Positions 49,914 through 58,231 of a stretch of DNA of 64,000 nucleotides are shown in pieces. Origin of the DNA: Dactylosporangium fulvum (GTDB lineage Bacteria > Actinomycetota > Actinomycetes > Mycobacteriales > Micromonosporaceae). The DNA lies in contig NZ_CP073720.1 of NCBI RefSeq assembly GCF_025137375.1, positions 1,202,501-1,266,500 of the forward strand, given 5' to 3'. The notes beneath the pieces were generated by a model that saw only the letters and a list, made by a program, of their open reading frames with translations, was not told the origin of the DNA and did not search any database. Position numbers and translations under genes: made by a program. The first letter of the stretch is position 1. Each line of letters opens with the position of its first letter.

Positions 49914-50912
49914 GGTCCCTTCCTTCGACGCGAGCAGCCGCCGGAACGACTCCAGGCGTCTCGGGTCGGCGCCGCCCTCCGCGACCAGCTTGTCCAGGCC
50001 GCAGTCGCCGCCCGCGCCGGTGTGGTCGCAGTTCGGCGGGCAGCGCGTCGACGCCTCCACCAGGTCGGGGAAGCCGTGCAGCAGGCTGTCCGCCGAGACG
50101 TGCGCGAGCCCGAACGACCGGATGCCCGGGGTGTCGATGATCCAGCCCAGGTCGCCCGGCAGTTGGAGGGCCAGGGCACTCGTCGACGTGTGGCGGCCCT
50201 TGCCGACCGCGCTGACCGTGCCGACCGCCCGGTCCGTCCCCGGCACCAGCCGGTTGACCAGCGTCGACTTGCCCACGCCGGAGTGCCCGATCATGACGGA
50301 GACCCTGCCGCTCAGCTCCGCGACCAGTTCGTCGAGCGGCCGGTCGGGGCGGGTCAGCACGTAGGGCAGGTCCAGCTCGGCGTAGTAGTCGAGGGTCTCC
50401 TCCGGTCCGGCGAGATCGCCCTTGGTCAGGCACAGCAGCGGGTCGATCTCCGCGTCGTACGCCGCCACCAGGCACCGGTCGATGAACCCGGTCCGCGGCA
50501 GCGGGTCCTGCAGGGAGCTGACGATGACGAGCTGCTCGGCGTTGGCGACGACGACCCGCTCGAACCGGCCCTCGGTGCCGCCCTCTTCGTCGTCGGCCGT
50601 TCGCATCAGCACCGACTTCCGCTCGTCGATGCGGACGATCCGCGCGAGCGTGTCCGGCCGGCCGCTGACGTCACCGACGATCTGCACGTGGTCGCCGACC
50701 ACCACCCCGTGGCGGCCGAGCTCGCGGGCGCGCATGGCGGTGACGGTGGTCCCGGCGCCGGCGGTGTGGCAGGTGTACCTCCCGCGGTCGACCGCGACCA
50801 CGAGCCCCTCGACGGCATCGCTGTGCTTCGGCCGTTGGCGCGTGCGAGGGCGCGAGGAGCGGCCCGGCCGGATCCGGACGTCGTCCTCGTCGTATTCGCG
50901 CTTTCGCCTCAG
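49890..50912 (-). CDS. rsgA: Ribosome-assembly GTPase RsgA, likely CTG start
   Basis: A 340-residue circularly permuted GTPase that checks maturation of the 30S subunit. An OB-like N-terminal region (EGLVVAVDRGRYTCHT) precedes the permuted G domain: LTKGDL (G4), then GHSGVGKSTLVN (G1), then IDTPGIRSF (G3). A zinc-knuckle region follows (CPPNCDH, then GGDC). No ATG/GTG exists at the expected N-terminus; a CTG at 50912 gives LRRKREYDEDDVRIRPG, overlaps the aroA stop as CTGA and has GGAGG six bases upstream. An ATG at 50960 would overlap aroA by 52 bases. Confidence 0.9.
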   Translation of the reverse strand: MRRKREYDEDDVRIRPGRSSRPRTRQRPKHSDAVEGLVVAVDRGRYTCHTAGAGTTVTAMRARELGRHGVVVGDHVQIVGDVSGRPDTLARIVRIDERKSVLMRTADDEEGGTEGRFERVVVANAEQLVIVSSLQDPLPRTGFIDRCLVAAYDAEIDPLLCLTKGDLAGPEETLDYYAELDLPYVLTRPDRPLDELVAELSGRVSVMIGHSGVGKSTLVNRLVPGTDRAVGTVSAVGKGRHTSTSALALQLPGDLGWIIDTPGIRSFGLAHVSADSLLHGFPDLVEASTRCPPNCDHTGAGGDCGLDKLVAEGGADPRRLESFRRLLASKEGTLDVDSAS

Positions 50913-52204
50913 TCGGTCCCTCCAGTGCCACCGTTGCCGCCCTGCACCATGGTCGACCATAGCCGGGGAAAGCCCGGCAGCGTCTTTGCGGTACATGCCA
51001 CGTCGTCGAGCCGCACGTCGCCGACGGTGAGCCCGATGACCGCGGCGGCGTGCGCGAGCCGGTGGTCGTCGTGGGTGCGGAACGTCGCGCCGCGCAGCGG
51101 CCGCGGCCGGATCCGCAGCCCATCGGCGTCCCCGGTCACGTCGGCGCCCAGGGCGGTCAGCCCGGTGACCAGCGCGGCGATCCGGTCCGGGCCGAGCCCG
51201 ACGCCGTAGAGGTGGGACGGCGCGTCGGCGACCGCCGCAAGCGCGGCCAGCACCGGGGTGGCCTCGGTGACGCCGGACAGGTCGGCGGTCAGCCCGTGCA
51301 CGCCGCCCGAGCCGCGCATCACCAGCCCGCGGGGCGTGAGCGCCGGTTCCCCGCCCATCCGCCGCAGCACGCCCAGCAGATGGCCGGCGGGCTGACCGGT
51401 GGCAGGGGGCCACCCCTCGATCGTCACGGCGCCGCCGGTGACCATTGCCGCGGCCAGGAACGGGACCGCGCCCGACAGGTCCGGCTCGATGTCCCACGCC
51501 CGCCCGGTCAGCCGCCCCGGCTCGACCGCCCACACGTCCGGCCGGCTGTCGTCCACGCCGGCCCCGGCGGCGCGCAGCATGTGCACCGTCAGGGCGATGT
51601 GCGGCTTCGGTACGGGCGGGCCGACGTGCCGCACCACCACCCCGCGGTCGAACTCCGTCGCGGCGAGGAGCAGGCCGGACACCAGCTGGCTCGACGCGGA
51701 GGCGTCGATGGTCACCGTGCCGCCCCTGACGCGCCCGATGCCGCGGACCGTCATCGGCAGGGTGCCGCCGGTCGCGTCGATCCGCACCCCGAGCGCGCAC
51801 AGCGCGCCGATGAGGGGCGCCATCGGCCGGCTGCGGACCCGCGGGTCCCCGTCGAACGTCACCTCCCCGTCGGCCAGTCCGGCGACCGCCGGCAGGAACC
51901 GCATGACCGTGCCCGCCGTCTCGACGTCGATCCGGGCCGGTCCCCTGAGTGGACGCGACCGCAGCAGCCAAAGGTTGTCGTCGACCGTGGACACGTGGGT
52001 GCCCATGGCCCGCAACCCACCCGCCATCAGTTCGATGTCCCGCGCCCGCAGCGGGGCGCGCAGCGTGCTGGCGCCGAGGGAGAGCGCGGCGAGCACGAGC
52101 GCCCGCGCCGTCATCGACTTCGATCCGGGCAGGCGGATCACGGCCCGGATCGGCCCGCTTGCGGTCGGTGCCGTCCAGGGCAGGTGGACACTTCCGTATG
52201 GCAC
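50909..52204 (-). CDS. aroA: 3-Phosphoshikimate 1-carboxyvinyltransferase (EPSP synthase)
   Basis: A 431-residue EPSP synthase, the sixth step of the shikimate pathway, joining PEP to shikimate-3-phosphate. Motifs are LPGSKSMTARALVLAALS near residue 25 (the usual TNR is TAR), ETAGTVMRFLPAVAG, and DPRVRSRPMAPLIGAL, with the catalytic Asp/Glu segments GVTEATPVLAALAAVA and RTHDDHRLA. The length is normal. The start is GTG 52204 (VPYGSVHLPW). rsgA follows with a four-base overlap, forming an aroA-rsgA operon as in other actinobacteria. It is divergent from the SRAP gene. Confidence 0.93.
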   Translation of the reverse strand: MPYGSVHLPWTAPTASGPIRAVIRLPGSKSMTARALVLAALSLGASTLRAPLRARDIELMAGGLRAMGTHVSTVDDNLWLLRSRPLRGPARIDVETAGTVMRFLPAVAGLADGEVTFDGDPRVRSRPMAPLIGALCALGVRIDATGGTLPMTVRGIGRVRGGTVTIDASASSQLVSGLLLAATEFDRGVVVRHVGPPVPKPHIALTVHMLRAAGAGVDDSRPDVWAVEPGRLTGRAWDIEPDLSGAVPFLAAAMVTGGAVTIEGWPPATGQPAGHLLGVLRRMGGEPALTPRGLVMRGSGGVHGLTADLSGVTEATPVLAALAAVADAPSHLYGVGLGPDRIAALVTGLTALGADVTGDADGLRIRPRPLRGATFRTHDDHRLAHAAAVIGLTVGDVRLDDVACTAKTLPGFPRLWSTMVQGGNGGTGGTD

Positions 52205-52279
52205 GCGTTCAGTGTGCAGGCCGTTTCGGACTGTAGCGAAAGATGTGATTGTCTCCGCATTTTTGTCGGTGGTGGTCGG

Positions 52280-52285
52280 TACGGT
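52280..52285 (+). promoter_or_regulatory. -10 element, leaderless SRAP gene
   Basis: TACGGT, six bases before ATG 52292. Confidence 0.5.
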
Positions 52286-52291
52286 GGCGGT

Positions 52292-53011
52292 ATGTGTGGG
52301 AGGTACGCGACCAGCCGCAGCAACGTCGACCTGAGCGCTCTGTTCGAGGCGGCCGACGAGACCGACGGGCTGGAGCCGGACTACAACGTGGCCCCGACCG
52401 ACCAGGTCCCCGTCGTGCGCGTGTCGGCCTCGGCCGGCGGCCGGGTCCTCAGTGAGGTGCGCTGGGGGCTGGTGCCGGCGTGGGCGAAGGACCCGAAGGT
52501 CGGCGCCCGCATGATCAACGCCCGGGCCGAGACGGTCGCGACGTCCAACGCGTTCGCGCAGTCCTTCACCCGGCGGCGCTGCCTGGTCCCGGCCGACGGC
52601 TGGTTCGAGTGGGTCCGCGGTGAGGGCAAGGCCAAACAGGCCTATTTCATGACACTCGGGGCGGACGAGCCGTGTGTGTTCGCCGGGATCTGGACGGTGT
52701 GGGGGCAGGACGAGGGTCGGTTGCTCACGTGCAGCATCGTCACGGCTCCGGCCGTCGACGATCTGGCACTGGTCCACGAGCGCATGCCGCTGCTGCTGCC
52801 GCGGGAGCGCTGGGAGTCGTGGCTGTCCGGACCCGCCGACGCCGCGTTGCTCGAGCCGACCCCGTCGTCGCACGTCGCAAGGTTGGAGCTACGTCCCGTA
52901 GGGGCCCGGGTGGGCGACGTGCGCAACGACGGACCTGGATTGCTCGACCGGGTGGCCGCCCCGCCGCTCCGGCCGAGTGATGTCAAGCCGATCGATCTGA
53001 CCCTTTTTTAG
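52292..53011 (+). CDS. SRAP-domain DNA-protein crosslink protein (HMCES/YedK type)
   Basis: A 239-residue SOS-response-associated peptidase. Met is followed by catalytic Cys2 (MCGRYA), which after Met removal forms a stable ring crosslink with abasic sites in single-stranded DNA. Other active-site residues are the Asn in YNVAPT, the Glu in WFEW and the His in VHERMP, all intact. It protects stalled forks from abasic-site damage. The start is certain because Cys2 must be terminal. A TACGGT -10 six bases upstream implies a leaderless mRNA. It is divergent from aroA, as in mycobacteria (Rv3226c/Rv3227). Confidence 0.94.
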   Translation: MCGRYATSRSNVDLSALFEAADETDGLEPDYNVAPTDQVPVVRVSASAGGRVLSEVRWGLVPAWAKDPKVGARMINARAETVATSNAFAQSFTRRRCLVPADGWFEWVRGEGKAKQAYFMTLGADEPCVFAGIWTVWGQDEGRLLTCSIVTAPAVDDLALVHERMPLLLPRERWESWLSGPADAALLEPTPSSHVARLELRPVGARVGDVRNDGPGLLDRVAAPPLRPSDVKPIDLTLF

Positions 53012-53178
53012 GCTGAAAGTCCGAATGCAAGTCCGGCAGCTTTTGCTGATCGGCGTGAAACTCTTGTAATTGCAGTCGATTGTGCGATACAACACAGCGC
53101 CGGTGGGTCTATGTCGGATGGGGGCATCCCGACATTCACCCGCTTTGCATTCGTTTGACCCACGGGGGAGGTGGGTGT

Positions 53179-53631
53179 ATGACCAGGGCGCGGATGCCAC
53201 GCCCGCACGAGGTTGCTGCGGCTCGACGAGACCCACGACTGCTGCGAGCCTTCAACGAACAACAGGGCGACGGTGCCTGGCGCACTCGCGGCGCATGTCA
53301 GACAGTGGATCCGGAGACGTTTTTTCCGGCTCCGAGCGAGCCGGCCGACGCGGCCGTCGCGCTCTGCCGCACCTGCGACGTCCAGGGAGCGTGTCTTGCC
53401 TGGGCGCTCGAGGTCGGTGACTGCCACGGTGTCTGGGGAGCCACAACACCGCGCGAGCGGCGTGCGATGCTCGTCGCATGGCGCAGCGAAGTGCCGGCGG
53501 CGGTGATCTCCGGCCCGGCGACCGGTCCGGACAAGCGACTCGGCGCGGTGGCCTGCCTGCCGCTGTTGCCGATTCCACGGCCTCGTCGGGCGGTCGACCA
53601 GCCGGACCCGGTGGGCGCCGGCACCACCTGA
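53179..53631 (+). CDS. WhiB-family transcription factor
   Basis: A 150-residue WhiB protein. Fe-S cysteines are C40, C63, C66 and C72 (GACQTVDPE, ALCRTC, GAC), followed by GVWGATTPRERRAML. An extra Cys82 lies just before the GVWG turn. There is no AT-hook, so it is not a WhiB7 paralogue; the C-terminus is Pro/Arg-rich. WhiB proteins bind SigA domain 4. ATG 53179 has GGAGG about seven bases upstream. The hydrolase frame begins within its 3' part or exactly at its stop. Confidence 0.87.
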   Translation: MTRARMPRPHEVAAARRDPRLLRAFNEQQGDGAWRTRGACQTVDPETFFPAPSEPADAAVALCRTCDVQGACLAWALEVGDCHGVWGATTPRERRAMLVAWRSEVPAAVISGPATGPDKRLGAVACLPLLPIPRPRRAVDQPDPVGAGTT

Positions 53632-54884
53632 GCCACCCGCCGATCCACCCGGCTCCGGCCGGTCGGCATGATCGCAAGCCGCCATCGACGTCGGCTCCTG
53701 CGGCCACGCCTTCGTCCGGCAAGCCCCTGCCGGACGCCGGTCAGCCGGGCAAGCCTGCGCCTGGCGGGCCGCGGTCCACAACGACCGCCGCCCGCAAGGC
53801 CGCGGCTGCGAAGGCGACACCCACCAAGGCCACGGCCGCTAAGACCACGGCCGCTAAGGCTGCGGTCGCCAAGGCGGCCGCTAAGGCTGCGGTCAGCACG
53901 GTTGCGGCCGGTTCCAAGACCACCCGCACCACCGCGAGCAAAGTGGCTGCCAAGGCTGCAGTAACCAAGGCGGCGGCCGGCAAGGTGGCGCCGGGCAAGG
54001 CGGCTGCTAAGGCTGCGGCCGGCACGGTTGCGGCAGGTTCCAAGACCGCCCGCACCACGGCGGGTAAGGCCACGGCGGGCAAGGTGGCTGCCAAGGTCAC
54101 GCCCGGCAAGGTCACGCCCGGCAAGGTGGCTGCCAAGGCCACGGCGGGCAAGGTCACGCCCGGTAAGGCAACGGCCGCCAGGGCCACGGTCGGCGGTGCG
54201 GCGGTCAACGCCCCGTCCGCCGGCACAGCGGTCGGCCTGTCGCCCGTTCGGGTCACCGCCGCGGCGATCAAGGCCGTCCGCGGGCTGTCGCTGGCCGGTC
54301 AGGAGGTCGAGACCCCGTACGGACCGGCCCGGTACTCGCTCGACGTCCCCGGCGCGTACTCCGGCACGCTGCTCGTCCTCGGCCACGGGGCCGGGGGAGG
54401 CGTCGACGCCGTGGATCTGGTGGCGGTGCGGGACGCGGTGCTCGGTGCCGGGGCGGCGGTGGCGATGGTCACCCAGCCGTACCGGGTCGCCGGCCGGCGC
54501 GCGCCGGCGCCCGCCAACCAGCTTGACGCCGCCTGGCTCACCGTGATCGCCGAAATGCGGGGGCGGGTGCCGGTGAAGAACCTGATCGTCGGTGGGCGGT
54601 CCAGCGGGGCCCGCGTCGCCTGCCGTACCGCCGTGGCCGGAGGGGCGGCGCGCATCCTCGCGCTCGCGTTTCCGCTGCACCCGCCCGGCAGGCCGGAGCG
54701 GTCGCGGGCCGACGAACTGAACACCGGGCTGCCGACCCTGGTCATCAACGGTGGTGCGGACCCGTTCGGTGTGCCCGAGCCGGGGCCGACCGTGCTCGTG
54801 GAGGTGCTGCCGGGGGAGACCCACGCCCTGTCGAAGACGCCGGGAGCGGTGGCGGCGCTCGCCGTACCGTTTGTGACCACCTGA
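53478..54884 (+). CDS. Alpha/beta hydrolase with Lys/Ala-rich histone-H1-like tail (start uncertain)
   Basis: The C-terminal 220 residues form an alpha/beta hydrolase of the KANL3/Tex30 (dienelactone-hydrolase-like) type: LLVLGHGAGGG oxyanion loop, nucleophile elbow GGRSSGARVA, acid in VINGGADPFG and His in PGETHAL. Before it lies a 150-residue tail of KAA, KAT and GKV repeats resembling histone H1 and the HupB tail, with a 42-residue internal duplication. Start options: ATG 53478 (154-base overlap with whiB), CTG 53628 on the whiB stop (CTGA), or a GTG within the tail. The tail could bind DNA or be a surface feature; the substrate is unknown. Confidence 0.8.
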   Translation: MAQRSAGGGDLRPGDRSGQATRRGGLPAAVADSTASSGGRPAGPGGRRHHLSHPPIHPAPAGRHDRKPPSTSAPAATPSSGKPLPDAGQPGKPAPGGPRSTTTAARKAAAAKATPTKATAAKTTAAKAAVAKAAAKAAVSTVAAGSKTTRTTASKVAAKAAVTKAAAGKVAPGKAAAKAAAGTVAAGSKTARTTAGKATAGKVAAKVTPGKVTPGKVAAKATAGKVTPGKATAARATVGGAAVNAPSAGTAVGLSPVRVTAAAIKAVRGLSLAGQEVETPYGPARYSLDVPGAYSGTLLVLGHGAGGGVDAVDLVAVRDAVLGAGAAVAMVTQPYRVAGRRAPAPANQLDAAWLTVIAEMRGRVPVKNLIVGGRSSGARVACRTAVAGGAARILALAFPLHPPGRPERSRADELNTGLPTLVINGGADPFGVPEPGPTVLVEVLPGETHALSKTPGAVAALAVPFVTT

Positions 54885-55094
54885 CGTGTGAATTGTGTTG
54901 CCGCTGGCGTCACCCGGTGTAGACGGGGTCGTTGGGTCAGGTGTGACCGGTGCAAATCGGACACTCTCCACACCGCAGATCGCTCAGATCCGCAACCTCC
55001 CAGGCCCTTCCTGTTCCCGGTGGCCGGACCGGTCCCAACCTCTAGGTCGGCCACCGGGGCAGGCGGGGGTCACCAACCCCGGACCCCGCCATCC

Positions 55095-55120
55095 GGAATG
55101 ATCGCTGGGCCCCCGTTGTT
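55095..55120 (+). promoter_or_regulatory. SigR-type autoregulatory promoter
   Basis: GGAAT (55095-55099), exactly 18 bases, GTT (55118-55120). This is the Streptomyces SigR/mycobacterial SigH consensus. It lies 53 bases before the GTG of the sigma factor gene. Confidence 0.82.
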
Positions 55121-55173
55121 GCACGGGGGGTGCGACGCTGCCGAGGCGTCGCTGGTGGAGGGAAGACAACAGC

Positions 55174-55974
55174 GTGGCAACACTCGAGCGTGAGGACCGG
55201 CGAGTCCGCGAGTTGCTGTTCAGCCCGGCGTGGCCTGCAGCGACGGACGCGGAGCCCGATCCGAACTGGCAGCCCATCACGCGTGAGCAGTTGACGGGCG
55301 CCACAAACTCAGAACTCGCTCAGCAACTCGGCGTATCCTCGGCGGGACGGTCGAGGGTGGGAGTCGCACGAGTGGTGAGCAGCGAGAGCACGGAGCAGCA
55401 GCGTGTGCGGTTCGAGCGCGACGCGTTGCCGTTCATCGATCAGCTTTATGCGGCTGCTCTGCGCATGACGCGAAACCCGTCGGACGCAGAGGACCTTGTC
55501 CAGGAGACGTTCCTCAAAGCGTTCGCGGCGTTCCATCAGTTCGAGACGGGCACCAACCTCAAGGCCTGGCTGTACCGCATCCTCACAAACACCTATATCA
55601 ACTCCTACCGTCGCCGGCAGCGGCAGCCCGTGCAGGCGCCGACCGAGGAGATCACCGACTGGCAGCTCGCCGAGGCTGAGAGCCACACGTCCAGCGGTCT
55701 GCGTTCCGCCGAGACGGAGGCCCTCGACCGGCTGCCCGACTCCGACGTCAAGGAGGCGCTGCAGTCGCTTCCGGAGGAGTTCCGCCTGGCCGTCTACCTG
55801 GCCGACGTCGAGGGCTTCTCCTACAAGGAAATCGCCGACATCATGAACACGCCCATCGGCACCGTGATGTCGCGACTCCACCGGGGGCGGCGCAACCTGC
55901 GCCGATCGCTTGAGGCCTATGCTGCCGATCGGGGATTCACCCGCACGCCGTCTGCTGAGCCGAGCGAGGTCTGA
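55174..55974 (+). CDS. sigR: ECF sigma factor SigR/SigH (thiol-oxidative stress)
   Basis: A 266-residue group IV sigma factor controlling the thiol-oxidative-stress regulon. Region 2 includes [20 protein letters not shown] and [20 protein letters not shown], and region 4 includes [20 protein letters not shown] with [20 protein letters not shown]. The first 67 residues precede the sigma core. A second GTG at 55375 would give a 199-residue form. This mirrors the known long, unstable SigR' and short, stable SigR of Streptomyces. GTG 55174 has GGAGGGAAG upstream. The anti-sigma gene follows after five bases. Confidence 0.93.
   Translation: MATLEREDRRVRELLFSPAWPAATDAEPDPNWQPITREQLTGATNSELAQQLGVSSAGRSRVGVARVVSSESTEQQRVRFERDALPFIDQLYAAALRMTRNPSDAEDLVQETFLKAFAAFHQFETGTNLKAWLYRILTNTYINSYRRRQRQPVQAPTEEITDWQLAEAESHTSSGLRSAETEALDRLPDSDVKEALQSLPEEFRLAVYLADVEGFSYKEIADIMNTPIGTVMSRLHRGRRNLRRSLEAYAADRGFTRTPSAEPSEV
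55334..55339 (+). promoter_or_regulatory. Internal -10 element for short SigR isoform
   Basis: TATCCT inside the 5' part of sigR, 35 bases before the second GTG (55375), with GAGGGTGGGAG between. No clear -35 is seen. It would supply basal short SigR. Confidence 0.4.
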
Positions 55975-55979
55975 AACCG

Positions 55980-56264
55980 ATGAGCTGTGGAGACCCGCAC
56001 GAGACCGACTGCAGTGACGTCCTGGCCGAGGTATACCTGTATCTCGACCTGGAGTGCTCCGACGACCGTCGGCTGACGATCCGCGAGCACCTCGACGAAT
56101 GCTCGCCGTGCCTGCGTGAGTTCGGCATCGAGCAGGAGGTCAGGGCGCTCGTGGCCCGGTGCTGCGGCTCGGATCTCGCCCCCGCCGAGCTCAAGCAGCG
56201 GCTCAGGACGAAGCTCAGCGAGCTCGTCCTCAACGCCGAGACTCGCGAGCTGCGTCCGGACTAG
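55980..56264 (+). CDS. rsrA: Redox-sensing zinc anti-sigma factor RsrA/RshA
   Basis: A 94-residue ZAS-family anti-sigma factor that holds SigR until disulfide stress expels its zinc. The signature HxxxCxxC is HLDECSPC (His37, Cys41, Cys44) and Cys11 is present, at the same numbering as I recall for Streptomyces RsrA; Cys3 is also there. Two more cysteines occur near residue 61. ATG 55980 lies five bases after the sigR stop, so they are coupled. Two terminators follow. Confidence 0.93.
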   Translation: MSCGDPHETDCSDVLAEVYLYLDLECSDDRRLTIREHLDECSPCLREFGIEQEVRALVARCCGSDLAPAELKQRLRTKLSELVLNAETRELRPD

Positions 56265-56337
56265 ACTCCGGACACGAGAATTCGGCCCGGCACGACAGGC
56301 TGGCCCCGGGGCGGGGCCCGGCCGCCGGGCTCGGGAC

Positions 56338-56377
56338 CTGCCTGTCCGGGCGCCGGGGAAGACGCCCGGACAGGCAG
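56338..56377 (+). terminator. Hairpin terminator 1 after rsrA
   Basis: CTGCCTGTCCGGGCG (56338-56352) pairs perfectly with CGCCCGGACAGGCAG (56363-56377), with a ten-base loop. Confidence 0.75.
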
Positions 56378-56380
56378 TTG

Positions 56381-56413
56381 GACGCCGCCGGCGCCTGAGG
56401 CGCCGGCGGCGTC
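56381..56413. terminator. Hairpin terminator 2, bidirectional
   Basis: GACGCCGCCGGCGCC (56381-56395), loop TGA, GGCGCCGGCGGCGTC (56399-56413), then TTATT. It abuts the stop of the convergent DUF2201 gene at 56414, so it can end both transcripts. Confidence 0.85.
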
Positions 56414-58231
56414 TTATTGCAACCGGAAGACCGGGGCCCGGGTCGGAAACGGCAGCTGCGCCGACGCCGGCATCAGGAACGCATGCGTGCGGCGGACCCG
56501 GACCGGGTCGCACTCGCCGTCGGTGATCACCAGGATCGGCGCGTCCGGCGGGAAGTCCTCGGCGCGTTCCAGCAGCCGCACCCCCGGCTGCAGTTGTGTG
56601 CCACCCCGGCCCTTGACCCGCACCCGGCCGGCGATGTCGGCCACCGGCAGGTAGCCCGCGTCGTAGGCCGCGGCGTCGCAGAACACGACCCGCGCGGCCG
56701 GGACGTCCCGAGCGGTGGCGTATGACGCGATCGCGCCCAGCGCCTTGCCCAGCAGGGTGCGGTCCATCGAGCCGGACGTGTCCAGCACCACGCCGAACGT
56801 TGACCGCGCCACCTCCTCCTCCGGCCAGTGCCATCCGGGCCGGGGGATGCGCGGGGTGGCGGACTGCCGGCGGGAGGCGCGGGCGTACGTCCGGCGCCGC
56901 TCCGGCACGCGGACATGCTCCTCGAACCACCTCGCCAGCTGTGCGTCCCACGGCAGCGGCGGCTGGTCCAGCGCGCGGATCTCCTCGACCAGCCCGGCCG
57001 GCAGGGATCCGCGCTCATGCGACTCGTGGAACGCGAGCCCGGTGGCGAGCGCCCGCCGGTAGAAATCGTCGAGGTCGGTGCCCCGGTGCGGCACGGCGGC
57101 GTCGCTCAGCACGTCGCCGAGGCCCCGGCCGCGCAACGTCCCCAGCCGGCGCAGCCGGCGCAGGTCGCGGGCGATCAGGTCGTACACCTCCTCGGCCCCG
57201 GCACCCTGGAACAGCGGGTCGAAGAGCACGCCCTCGGGCAGGTCCCCGACGCGCATCTCGACCAGCCACCCGTTGATGACGTAGTCGGTCGCGACGTTCC
57301 ACAGGTACGGGTCACGCGGCCCGACCCGATCGGCGTGCCGCAGCGCGGCGTGCAGCATCTCGTGGGCGATGACGAACCGCCGTTCCTCGGCCGTCAGCTG
57401 CGCGAAGGGGTTCACGTAGATCTCCGCGAGCGCGGGATCGACGGCCGCGATGCCGATCGAGAGGCGTCGGATGATGTCGTACGAACTGACGAGCGTGAAC
57501 CCGGCGGCGAGCCCACCCAGCAACGGGTAGGACGACACGAACCACTGCCTGGCCCGCTCCCACCGCGCGTCGACGCTCCGTTCGGCGGGCTCCCGGAGCC
57601 GCCCGGCGTCGGCGACGGCGGAGGCGGCCGCGGCGCCCAGCCCGATGGCGAGCCGGTCCGGCCAGCTCATCGGCGTCGGCGCGGTCGCCGGCCGGACGCA
57701 CCGGTCCGGCGGGACCGGCGCCGGGTCGACGTCGCCGGCCGAACCCCCGGCGGAGCAGCCGGCCAGGTCGGCGGGGATGCCGGAGACCCGCCACCGCTCG
57801 GCGAGCGGCTCCTCGGGCGCCTTCGGCAGCTCCGGCAGCAGCATGGGGGAGTGCCCGAGCCGCAGCTCGTTCTGGAACCGCGCCACGGCGACGCACCGCG
57901 CGAGCGCCAGGTGGGCGTCGGGCAGCGGAGATCCGGGCTCGAGGTGGCCGAAACCGAGGTGGAGTGCGCAGTGGGCGAAGACCCAGCGCCACTCGTCCAG
58001 CGCCAGCGGGGCCTGCTTGTTGGCGACGACCAGCCCGTCGGCCCGGACGCGGGCGTAGCCGCGGGCGCGGATCAGGTCCGGGTCCTCCACCCAGTCCAGG
58101 CGCAGCGTCGGCAGCCCGCTGTGCGTCGGGTCGTCGCTCAGGCCGCTGAACATCGGGCTCTGCGTCACGGCCCGCCAGGCCTGCAGGACCGTCTCGCGCC
58201 GCGGGTCGAGGCGCTTCGCGGCCGGCTTCAT
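56414..58231 (-). CDS. DUF2201 metallopeptidase-like/VWA-like protein
   Basis: A 605-residue protein with two recognisable parts. The putative metallopeptidase domain has FVIAHEMLHAALRHADRVG (HExxH with a third His) and NVATDYVINGWLVE near residues 310-345. The C-terminal VWA-like domain has VVLDTSGSMDRTLL (MIDAS-type DxSxS) and ITDGECDP. DUF2201 proteins pair with MoxR-type ATPases and are thought to work with them as chaperone or metal-loading systems; the client is unknown. ATG 58231 overlaps the MoxR stop by four bases (ATGA), so the pair is coupled. Confidence 0.87.
   Translation of the reverse strand: MKPAAKRLDPRRETVLQAWRAVTQSPMFSGLSDDPTHSGLPTLRLDWVEDPDLIRARGYARVRADGLVVANKQAPLALDEWRWVFAHCALHLGFGHLEPGSPLPDAHLALARCVAVARFQNELRLGHSPMLLPELPKAPEEPLAERWRVSGIPADLAGCSAGGSAGDVDPAPVPPDRCVRPATAPTPMSWPDRLAIGLGAAAASAVADAGRLREPAERSVDARWERARQWFVSSYPLLGGLAAGFTLVSSYDIIRRLSIGIAAVDPALAEIYVNPFAQLTAEERRFVIAHEMLHAALRHADRVGPRDPYLWNVATDYVINGWLVEMRVGDLPEGVLFDPLFQGAGAEEVYDLIARDLRRLRRLGTLRGRGLGDVLSDAAVPHRGTDLDDFYRRALATGLAFHESHERGSLPAGLVEEIRALDQPPLPWDAQLARWFEEHVRVPERRRTYARASRRQSATPRIPRPGWHWPEEEVARSTFGVVLDTSGSMDRTLLGKALGAIASYATARDVPAARVVFCDAAAYDAGYLPVADIAGRVRVKGRGGTQLQPGVRLLERAEDFPPDAPILVITDGECDPVRVRRTHAFLMPASAQLPFPTRAPVFRLQ

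Noticed and set aside
53741..54271. Minus-strand frame rich in Ala/Val/Thr opposite the Lys/Ala tail
   Set aside because: It is the reverse complement of the repetitive tail; no ribosome site and the hydrolase frame continues into a real domain.
54885..55094. Riboswitch or leader RNA upstream of sigR
   Set aside because: It lies upstream of the identified SigR promoter, so it would not be in the sigR transcript; no known motif was seen.
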